6,275 bases of DNA from Oscillospiraceae bacterium UBA1230 (GTDB lineage: Bacteria > Bacillota > Clostridia > Oscillospirales > Oscillospiraceae), in the NCBI GenBank assembly GCA_002309395.1, contig DBWU01000047.1:9162-15436 (forward strand), given 5' to 3'. A program made the translations under genes and the position numbers. How positions within the stretch are numbered: the stretch's first letter is position 1; each line of letters opens with the position of its first letter. A model generated the notes under the pieces. That model was not told where the DNA came from and made no database searches. It was given only the letters and a program-made list of their open reading frames with translations. Shown here piece after piece: positions 1 through 4,880 of this stretch.

Positions 1-24
1 CTGCGAGGCTTTTTTGACAAGCTG

Positions 25-45
25 AATAGCCGCAAGGCGGCTATT
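25..45 (+). other. Leader hairpin 1 (9-bp perfect stem, 3-nt loop)
   Basis: Bases 25-33 (AATAGCCGC) pair perfectly with 37-45 (GCGGCTATT) around an AAG loop. It is followed by ATACATTTATTTC rather than a T run, so it is a poor intrinsic terminator on the plus strand. It is the first of three hairpins with CCGC/GCGG cores upstream of the phosphopantetheinyl transferase gene. Whether it is transcribed with that gene is not known. Confidence 0.6.
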
Positions 46-63
46 ATACATTTATTTCAGGTT

Positions 64-97
64 GTTTTTCTCGCCGCTCACGCGGCAGGCGAAAAAC
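64..97 (+). other. Leader hairpin 2 (two-part stem)
   Basis: Bases 64-70 (GTTTTTC) pair with 91-97 (GAAAAAC). Inside that, after a small internal loop (71-72 against 87-90), 73-77 (GCCGC) pair with 82-86 (GCGGC) around a TCAC tetraloop. No T run follows on the plus strand, so termination is not the obvious role. It is a good candidate for a structured RNA element or part of an interspersed repeat. Confidence 0.55.
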
Positions 98-105
98 GTA
101 ACAAG

Positions 106-141
106 TTTCCCGTGTCCGCAAAGCGGACGCAGACAGGGAGG
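106..141 (+). promoter_or_regulatory. Leader hairpin 3, extendable over the ribosome binding site
   Basis: The core stem pairs 112-119 (GTGTCCGC) with 123-130 (GCGGACGC), one G-T pair included, around an AAA loop. Outside it, TTTCCC (106-111) can pair with GGGAGG (136-141) using two G-U wobbles, leaving AGACA (131-135) bulged. The right arm of this outer stem is the Shine-Dalgarno sequence of the gene starting at 150, so the fold would hide the ribosome binding site. The pairing is read directly; regulation by it is inference. Confidence 0.45.
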
Positions 142-149
142 GACGCGAA

Positions 150-725
150 ATGGAATTACAATGGTATGATATTTTACAGCCGGACGGCGTTCCCGCCCCT
201 GATTGGATGGACTCCGAACGGCGCCGGCGCGCCGAGTCGATGCGCCACGAGGCGGACCGGCTGCGGACGGAGGCGGGAGAATATCTGGCGCGGCGTATGC
301 TGGCGCGGCGCATGGACTGCGCGATGGAAGCGGTGCCGCTTCGCTGGGACGATGCGGGAAAGCCGTTCGTGGAAGGCGGCGCGTGGTTCGTGAGCATCAG
401 CCATTCCGGCGCCTACGCCGTGTGCGCGGTGGATCGGCGTCCCGTGGGCGTGGATCTGGAGACGGTGCGCGCGGTGGACGAGAAGTTTATGCGCCGCGTC
501 TGCACGGAAGCGGAGCTGTCCTATCTCGCCGGGGGCGACGGTTCCCCGGAGCGATTCTGGGAATTGTGGACAGCTAAAGAGGCCGTTTTCAAACTGACGG
601 GGAAGGGCCCGTTACTGCGCCTGAGCAAACTGGCGCTGCCCGAACGGATCTCGGTATGCTATACGCGTTGCCGTGGCTGTGCGCTGACGGTGGCGTGGAA
701 CAACGGGGAGGAGACGCAGGAATGA
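150..725 (+). CDS. 4'-phosphopantetheinyl transferase, Sfp type (small form)
   Basis: Transfers the 4'-phosphopantetheine arm of coenzyme A to a conserved serine of acyl or peptidyl carrier proteins, in the cytoplasm. The 191-residue product shows the superfamily motifs in order: a KPF segment at 71-73, SISHSG at 82-87, the metal-binding GVDLE at 100-104 (Asp102, Glu104), and WTAKEAVFK at 140-148 with Lys143 and Glu144, followed by a GKG at 151-153. It is somewhat shorter than the Sfp prototype (about 224 residues), as many compact family members are. The ATG at 150 is preceded by GGGAGGG (136-142) at 7-nt spacing. Its TGA overlaps the next gene's ATG (ATGA, 722-725), implying translational coupling. 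No carrier protein, NRPS or PKS gene is in view, so its substrate is unknown; it could serve the fatty-acid carrier protein. The family call is firm. Confidence 0.93.
   Translation: MELQWYDILQPDGVPAPDWMDSERRRRAESMRHEADRLRTEAGEYLARRMLARRMDCAMEAVPLRWDDAGKPFVEGGAWFVSISHSGAYAVCAVDRRPVGVDLETVRAVDEKFMRRVCTEAELSYLAGGDGSPERFWELWTAKEAVFKLTGKGPLLRLSKLALPERISVCYTRCRGCALTVAWNNGEETQE
705..713 (+). promoter_or_regulatory. Ribosome binding site that fixes the oxidoreductase start
   Basis: GGGGAGGAG lies 8 nt before the ATG at 722, inside the end of the transferase gene. It supports 722 over the upstream in-frame ATG at 656, which would add 22 residues unlike the family's N terminus and deepen the overlap with the preceding gene. 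Confidence 0.85.
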
Positions 726-1771
726 ACCAGATCAGGATCGGTGTGATCGGCTGCGGTAAGATCGCGCAGGTGCGCCATCTGCCGGAATATGCCACCCACC
801 CGCAGGTCAAGCTGATCGGATATTACGATCGAGTGCCCAGCCGTGCCGCCGACATGGCGGAACGGTACGGCGGACAGGTGTATGAAACCTACTACGATTT
901 ATTGAAAGACCCGCAGATCGACGCGGTTTCCGTATGCGTAGAGAACCGCGCCCACGCGGAGATCACCACCGCCGCTTTGTATGCCGGCAAGCACGTGTTA
1001 TGTGAAAAACCCATGGCGGTCACGCTGGCGGAATGTGAATCCATGGTGGAAGCGGCGGAGCGCAACGGCTGTCATCTGATGATCGGGCATAATCTGCGGT
1101 TCGACCCGGTCTATCGCCACGCTAAGCGTCTTTTGGACGACGGCGTGATCGGTGAGGTGATCACCTTCCGCGCCGTGATCGGCAATGCCGGCCCGGAAGG
1201 CTGGTCTATGGACAGTCACAACGAGGATACGTGGTACTTCGATAAGAAAAAGGCAGCCATCGGCGCCCTGTCGGATCTGGGTATCCACAAGGTGGATCTT
1301 TTGCAGTATATGCTTGACCAGAAGGTGGTGGAGACGACCGCCAAAGTGGTCACGCTCAACAAACGGGGGGATGACGGCAAGCTCATCGGCGTGGACGATA
1401 ACGCCCTGTGCATCCTCCGCATGTCCGGCGGCGCCATGGGCACTATGGCGGCGAGCTGGACGATCTACGGGCATCATTCCGCCTCCACCTGTTTTTACGG
1501 CACGAAAGGCTCTCTGCTGGTTTACAGCGACGATACGTATCCCATTATCGTCCGTGACCATACGGGCCGCCATACCAACTATCTGCCGGAACCGACCGAC
1601 GGCCGTTCCGGCGTGATCGACGAGTTTGTCAACGCGCTCATTGAGGGCAGAGAGCCGGAGGTATCCGGCGCCGAGGCACTGACCACCATGCGGACGATTT
1701 TCGGCTGCGTGGAATCTTCGGACAAAGACACCTCCGTGAAAGTGAACCGCTCCTTTGTAAGTCATCTGTAA
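722..1771 (+). CDS. Gfo/Idh/MocA-family NAD(P)-dependent oxidoreductase
   Basis: Probably a dehydrogenase or related redox enzyme acting on a sugar, inositol or sugar-derived substrate in the cytoplasm. The 349-residue product starts with a Rossmann nucleotide-binding motif (GVIGCGKIA, 7-15, giving GxxGxG). It has the family's EKP at 95-97, whose Lys96 is usually catalytic, and GALSDLGIHKVDLL at 181-194, matching the family's GxxxDxGxHxxD pattern with Asp185 and His189. Residues from about 125 onward form the expected C-terminal alpha/beta substrate domain. Length is typical. The start at 722 follows from the ribosome binding site and from beginning directly at the Rossmann fold. It overlaps the upstream transferase by 4 nt and is 17 nt ahead of the sugar kinase, so the three genes are likely one operon. 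The substrate cannot be told from sequence because the family is very diverse. Confidence 0.93.
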   Translation: MNQIRIGVIGCGKIAQVRHLPEYATHPQVKLIGYYDRVPSRAADMAERYGGQVYETYYDLLKDPQIDAVSVCVENRAHAEITTAALYAGKHVLCEKPMAVTLAECESMVEAAERNGCHLMIGHNLRFDPVYRHAKRLLDDGVIGEVITFRAVIGNAGPEGWSMDSHNEDTWYFDKKKAAIGALSDLGIHKVDLLQYMLDQKVVETTAKVVTLNKRGDDGKLIGVDDNALCILRMSGGAMGTMAASWTIYGHHSASTCFYGTKGSLLVYSDDTYPIIVRDHTGRHTNYLPEPTDGRSGVIDEFVNALIEGREPEVSGAEALTTMRTIFGCVESSDKDTSVKVNRSFVSHL

Positions 1772-1772
1772 A

Positions 1773-1780
1773 AAGGGGGA
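1773..1780 (+). promoter_or_regulatory. Ribosome binding site of the ROK kinase gene
   Basis: AAGGGGGA sits 8 nt upstream of the ATG at 1789, in the 17-nt gap after the oxidoreductase stop codon. There is no room for a separate promoter, which supports co-transcription. Confidence 0.7.
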
Positions 1781-1788
1781 AACCAGCC

Positions 1789-2718
1789 ATGGGATATCGT
1801 GTCGGCATTGACCTGGGCGGCACCAACATTGCCGTCGGCGTGGTAGATCCGGCGTATCGCATCATAGCGCACCACAGCGTCCCCACCGGCGCGGAGCGTG
1901 ACGCGTCGGCGGTGATCGACGATATTGCCGCGGCGGTAGACGCGGCGTTGCGGAAGGCGGGCCTGACGACGGCGGACTGCGCGCGCGCCGGCATCGGCTC
2001 TCCCGGCACCTGCGACAGTGAGCGCGGTGTGGTGGTGCGGGCGTATAACCTGAACTGGTTCGACGTGCCGGTGTGCGCCATACTCTCCGAGAAGCTGGGG
2101 ATCCCGGTCCGTTTAAGTAACGACGCCAACTGCGCGGCGCTGGGAGAAACGGTTGCCGGCGCGGCGCGCGGTTGCCGGAACGTGGTGATGATCACGCTGG
2201 GTACCGGGGTCGGCGGCGGTATCATCATCGGCGGCAGTATCTATGCCGGAATGCACTCCGCCGGTGCGGAGCTGGGTCATATCCTGCTGAAAATGGACGG
2301 TGAGCTTTGCACCTGCGGCCGCCGCGGCTGTTGGGAAGCGTACGCTTCCGCCACGGCGCTGTGCCGTCAGGCGGTCGCCGCGGCGCAGGAAGATCCGAAG
2401 TCGCTGCTCTACGGCGTGCCGGAGATGACCGGCAAACGGGTGTTTGACGCGGCGGAGCAGGGCGATGAAACAGCGCGTCGGGTGGTGGAGCGCTACTGCG
2501 AATACGTGGCGGCAGGGCTGACCGACCTGGTCAACGCGCTGGCGCCGGATATGATCCTGCTGGGCGGCGGTATCAGCCGTCAGGGCGAGCGGTTGCTGGA
2601 GCCGATCCGCCGTTACGTGGTGGCGCACTGTTTCGGCGGCGCCCAGGGCGCGGTGCCGAGGATCGCCGCGGCGGAGCTGGGCAACGAGGCGGGCATTATC
2701 GGCGCGGCGGCGCTGTAA
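1789..2718 (+). CDS. ROK-family sugar kinase (glucokinase-like)
   Basis: Likely phosphorylates a hexose such as glucose, N-acetylglucosamine or N-acetylmannosamine with ATP in the cytoplasm. The 309-residue product has the N-terminal phosphate-binding motif GIDLGGTNIAVG (6-17), catalytic Asp112 in NDAN (111-114), the second nucleotide motif TLGTGVGGG (136-144), sugar-binding Glu161 and His164 in ELGH, and the ROK zinc signature CTCGRRGCWE (174-183) with Cys174, Cys176 and Cys181 joining His164. An LGGG motif (258-261) follows. There is no N-terminal helix-turn-helix, so it is a kinase rather than a ROK repressor. Length is normal for ROK glucokinases. It is the last gene of the unit and is followed 12 nt later by a strong terminator. 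Pairing with a Gfo/Idh/MocA enzyme fits a sugar-utilisation role; the exact sugar is not determinable here. Confidence 0.93.
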   Translation: MGYRVGIDLGGTNIAVGVVDPAYRIIAHHSVPTGAERDASAVIDDIAAAVDAALRKAGLTTADCARAGIGSPGTCDSERGVVVRAYNLNWFDVPVCAILSEKLGIPVRLSNDANCAALGETVAGAARGCRNVVMITLGTGVGGGIIIGGSIYAGMHSAGAELGHILLKMDGELCTCGRRGCWEAYASATALCRQAVAAAQEDPKSLLYGVPEMTGKRVFDAAEQGDETARRVVERYCEYVAAGLTDLVNALAPDMILLGGGISRQGERLLEPIRRYVVAHCFGGAQGAVPRIAAAELGNEAGIIGAAAL

Positions 2719-2730
2719 AAGGACAAAACC

Positions 2731-2766
2731 AAACGCCCCGGAGCAGTGAACACTCCGGGGCGTTTT
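2731..2766. terminator. Bidirectional intrinsic terminator between converging genes
   Basis: A perfect 13-bp stem joins 2731-2743 (AAACGCCCCGGAG) to 2753-2765 (CTCCGGGGCGTTT) around a 9-nt loop. On the plus strand it ends in TTTT (2763-2766), serving the kinase operon. On the minus strand it is followed by TTTGGTTTTGTCCTTTT, serving the gene at 2781-3146. Its place in the 62-nt gap between converging genes fits a shared terminator. Confidence 0.9.
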
Positions 2767-2780
2767 CACTTAGGCTGCCG

Positions 2781-3146
2781 TCACGGACGGGGTCGTGCGG
2801 CGGCAAAGGCGGCGCGCTCGCGGCACAGCTCCTCATAGAGCGCCTGCGCCGACCACCGCGCGTTGGTGGGCGTAAGCACCGCCTTGAGGGGCAGTGTCAC
2901 GCCGTTGCGGCGCAAGGCGAGGAGCAGCGCGTCCAACTGCTTGTCGTTCAGCCCTGCCATCACCAGCAGTTCCTCCGTAAACGGCGCCGCCACCGGCGCA
3001 AAGAAGCGTTTCGCTTCCAAAAGATCTCCCAGCGGCGCGCCGAAGCTCTCCGGCGCGACCGCGATACAGCGGCAGGCAAACGGCGCTGCCGCTTCCACGG
3101 CATCGCGCTTTTCGGGGGAAAGGTTAAACGCAAGCAACACCGACAC
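2781..3146 (-). CDS. DUF3783-like protein of unknown function
   Basis: A 121-residue predicted cytoplasmic protein with no signal peptide or membrane segment. The C-terminal half (about 58-113) resembles DUF3783 as I remember it: TEELLVMAGL, then a helix LDALLLALRR, then KAVLTPTNARW (88-98) and LYEELCRE. The N-terminal half (LLAFNLSPEKRDAVEAAA, then a hydrophobic CIAVAP and a short helix) looks like a small alpha/beta fold. The start is a GTG at 3146, chosen because AGAGGTG (plus-strand 3155-3161) lies 8 nt upstream of it on this strand. It is transcribed alone, away from the lipoprotein operon and converging on the kinase operon terminator. Nothing in the context reveals a function. The family call is by recall of the motif and was not tested by a profile search. 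Confidence 0.8.
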   Translation of the reverse strand: MSVLLAFNLSPEKRDAVEAAAPFACRCIAVAPESFGAPLGDLLEAKRFFAPVAAPFTEELLVMAGLNDKQLDALLLALRRNGVTLPLKAVLTPTNARWSAQALYEELCRERAAFAAARPRP

Positions 3147-3173
3147 GGTCTATACACCTCTTTTCGTGACTCT

Positions 3174-3202
3174 ATCTTATCATAAGCCGCCCTTCGGGGC
3201 AA
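3174..3202 (-). promoter_or_regulatory. Putative sigma-A promoter for the DUF3783-like gene
   Basis: Reading the minus strand, TTGCCC (plus 3197-3202) is followed after exactly 17 nt by TAAGAT (plus 3174-3179), 4 of 6 matches to the -35 consensus and 5 of 6 to the -10. The -10 lies about 27 nt before the GTG start, with the ribosome binding site between them. The spacer contains a GCCC-TTCG-GGGC palindrome (3189-3200). Prediction from sequence only. Confidence 0.55.
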
Positions 3203-3209
3203 GTTTTGC

Positions 3210-3238
3210 TTTTCTTTTTTCACCCCGGAGGCTATACT
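3210..3238 (+). promoter_or_regulatory. Putative promoter for the lipoprotein / two-component operon
   Basis: TATACT at 3233-3238 is a good -10 box, 45 nt ahead of the lipoprotein ATG. The matching -35 at 17-nt spacing is TTTTCT (3210-3215), in a pyrimidine-rich tract (3203-3220), so the -35 is weak and an activator may be needed. It lies only a few bases from the divergent minus-strand promoter. No clear direct-repeat operator for an OmpR-type regulator is visible. Confidence 0.45.
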
Positions 3239-3283
3239 GTAGAAAAACGGCATTTCGGTGATCGCACGGGAGGATTCGTCGCC

Positions 3284-4189
3284 ATGAAAAATCGGTATAG
3301 AGGACTGCTTCTCATACTGGCGCTGCTGCTGTTGAGCGGATGCGGAGCCAAAGACGCGCCCGGAGGAGAAGAAACCGCCGTACCCACGGTAACGGCGGAG
3401 GAGACGGAGGCGCTTTCGTGCTGTGACGGCACGGTGACGCTGCGGTTTCACCGGGATGAAAACGGCGCGTGGCAATGGTTGGACGATCCGGCTTTTCCGC
3501 TGGATGGGCAGTATCCCGAAGAACTGCTGGCGTCGGCGGCGGAGCTGTCGGCGCAGTCCGCCCTGCCGGAGAGCGGCGCCGCGTCCCAATACGGTCTGGA
3601 CACGAAAGACTGCTACCTTACCGTATTCGGGAGCGACGGAACGGAACAGACGTGGTATTTCGGCAAGCAGACGCCCGACGGCGGACGGTATGTCCGCGCC
3701 GCCTCCGATCCCGACGGGGTCTACGTGGCGCCGGCGCGTTTATCAGAGCTGATGAGCCGCAGTATTTACGATATGGCGCTTCTCCCCAAACCCGTCGTAT
3801 TGAGCGACGTGGAACTGCGCGCGGTAACGGTGCGCCGGGGCGACACGGCGGACGTGCTGGAGGTGTCGGACGGCGTATGGACGCGGCAGGGCAGGGTCGT
3901 GACGGAGGAGGATAAGATCGCCCGTCTTGCCGCGGCACTGTCGGAAGTATCGGTGCAGGGCTGTTTTGACTACGCGCCGTCGGAGGGCGTATTCGCCCTG
4001 TGCGGTCTGGAGCCGCCGGCGGCGGTGCTGGAGGTCGTATACGTAAACACCGTGGGGGTGGACAGCACGCTGACGGTGACCGTGGGCGATCTGCGAAGCG
4101 ACCGGCAGGCGTATTGTGTGCGGCTGAACGGGGAGGACACCGTATATCTTATGGACGGCGTATTGCCGGAATTGCTCTTGGCGTGGTAA
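3284..4189 (+). CDS. DUF4340-like lipoprotein, likely partner of the downstream two-component system
   Basis: A 301-residue predicted lipoprotein anchored on the outer face of the cytoplasmic membrane. It has a short basic N terminus (MKNRYRG), a hydrophobic stretch and the lipobox LLSGC with acylated Cys20, then an acidic linker to about residue 44. The mature part resembles DUF4340 and seems to hold two copies of one unit, roughly 46-157 and 175-298. Each runs from beta strands through a helix to a GLD or GLE, an LTVxxxD-type strand, a YVR/YCVR strand, a GVYVAP / TVYLMD strand and a closing LxELx helix. The ATG at 3284 is chosen over 3206 because GGGAGGA (3268-3274) precedes it and the signal peptide starts there. 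It is 13 nt ahead of the response regulator gene, so it is probably co-transcribed and may act as an accessory sensor or target. Six cysteines follow Cys20. The lipoprotein call is firm; the DUF4340 name and role are less so. Confidence 0.87.
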   Translation: MKNRYRGLLLILALLLLSGCGAKDAPGGEETAVPTVTAEETEALSCCDGTVTLRFHRDENGAWQWLDDPAFPLDGQYPEELLASAAELSAQSALPESGAASQYGLDTKDCYLTVFGSDGTEQTWYFGKQTPDGGRYVRAASDPDGVYVAPARLSELMSRSIYDMALLPKPVVLSDVELRAVTVRRGDTADVLEVSDGVWTRQGRVVTEEDKIARLAAALSEVSVQGCFDYAPSEGVFALCGLEPPAAVLEVVYVNTVGVDSTLTVTVGDLRSDRQAYCVRLNGEDTVYLMDGVLPELLLAW

Positions 4190-4195
4190 GGAGGG
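4188..4195 (+). promoter_or_regulatory. Near-consensus ribosome binding site of the response regulator
   Basis: AAGGAGGG overlaps the lipoprotein stop codon (4187-4189) and lies 7 nt before the GTG at 4203. It decides for this GTG start, which also begins the protein at the expected MRLLIVEDE of the receiver domain. Confidence 0.9.
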
Positions 4196-4202
4196 AACGA
4201 CC

Positions 4203-4880
4203 GTGCGGCTTTTGATCGTAGAGGATGAGGTGCGTCTTGCCAAGACGCTGGAGGAACTGCTCAAGCGGCAGGGATATACGGTGGACGTGTGCCATGACGG
4301 TGTGTCCGGGTTGGACGGCGCCCTGTCGGACAGATACGATCTGATGGTGCTGGACGCCATGCTTCCGGGGATGGACGGGTTTACGCTGCTGCGCCGCCTG
4401 CGGAGCGAAGGAAACGCCCTGCCGGTATTGATGCTCACCGCCCGTGCCGACGTGACGGATCGGGTGCAGGGGCTGGACAGCGGCGCGGATTACTATCTCA
4501 CCAAGCCGTTTGAGCCGCAGGAGCTGCTGGCGTGTATCCGGCTTCTATTGCGGCGCGGCGCCGAAGCGCGTCTGGACGACGCGGTGACTTACGGCGATCT
4601 GCGTCTGGAAAACGGGACGTTTCAGCTCTCCTGCGGGGAGCGTTCCGTGCGCTTGAGCCGCCGGGAGTACGACCTGATGGAGCTGTTGATGCGTAACAAG
4701 GCGCAGATCGTCACGAAGGAGCAGCTGCTGGTAAAAGTGTGGGGCTACGATTCCGACGCCGAGGATAACAACGTGGAGGTATACGTCTCCTTCCTTCGCC
4801 GGAAGCTGACCCATCTCCACTCGTCGGTAAAGATCCGCACCCTGCGTATGATAGGCTACTGTCTGGAGGTGGAATCATGA
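4203..4880 (+). CDS. OmpR/PhoB-family response regulator
   Basis: A 225-residue DNA-binding transcription regulator, the cytoplasmic partner of the histidine kinase encoded next. The receiver domain (1-118) has the acidic pair Glu7/Asp8, phospho-acceptor Asp51 in VLDAMLPGMDG, Thr79 in LTAR, and Lys101 in TKPF, all the residues needed for phosphorylation. The winged-helix output domain (about 128-224) has SRREYDLMELL, TKEQLLVKVWG and the recognition helix region NNVEVYVSFLRRKL (189-202), ending in the wing IRTLRMIGYCLE. That wing usually reads RGxGY; here the first Gly is Met216, a small departure. The start is GTG. The stop codon overlaps the kinase ATG (ATGA, 4877-4880), indicating coupled translation. 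Targets are unknown; autoregulation of the lipoprotein promoter is a reasonable guess. Confidence 0.96.
   Translation: MRLLIVEDEVRLAKTLEELLKRQGYTVDVCHDGVSGLDGALSDRYDLMVLDAMLPGMDGFTLLRRLRSEGNALPVLMLTARADVTDRVQGLDSGADYYLTKPFEPQELLACIRLLLRRGAEARLDDAVTYGDLRLENGTFQLSCGERSVRLSRREYDLMELLMRNKAQIVTKEQLLVKVWGYDSDAEDNNVEVYVSFLRRKLTHLHSSVKIRTLRMIGYCLEVES

Noticed and set aside
1..149. A known riboswitch or T-box in the leader
   Set aside because: No T-box motif (TGGNACCGCG) or recognisable riboswitch core is present; only simple hairpins are seen.
656..721. N-terminal extension of the oxidoreductase to the ATG at 656
   Set aside because: The extra 22 residues lie within the transferase coding region, lack a ribosome binding site and precede a Rossmann motif that normally starts the protein.
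998..1765. 255-codon open frame on the minus strand
   Set aside because: It is fully antisense to the oxidoreductase gene, which has all family motifs. Its composition (His/Arg/Ala-rich, no motif) is that of a shadow frame in GC-rich DNA.
1638..2769. Two long minus-strand frames opposite the ROK kinase (1638-2228 and 2113-2769)
   Set aside because: Both are antisense to a well-supported kinase, one runs through the terminator hairpin, and neither gives a recognisable protein.
3189..3220. GCCC-TTCG-GGGC hairpin followed by a T-rich tract, as a plus-strand terminator
   Set aside because: The stem is only 4 bp, the T-rich tract is interrupted, and no plus-strand gene ends upstream. It is better explained as promoter-region sequence.
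3206..3283. N-terminal extension of the lipoprotein to the ATG at 3206
   Set aside because: It would span the -10 box and put a 26-residue stretch before a proper lipoprotein signal peptide.
2960..3589. 209-codon minus-strand frame overlapping the DUF3783-like gene in another frame
   Set aside because: The product is Arg/Gln-rich with no motif, it runs through the divergent promoter region, and the frame at 2781-3146 has the ribosome binding site and family-like sequence.
3743..4438. 231-codon minus-strand frame across the lipoprotein and response regulator
   Set aside because: It crosses the boundary of two clear plus-strand genes and their ribosome binding site, and the product has no motif.
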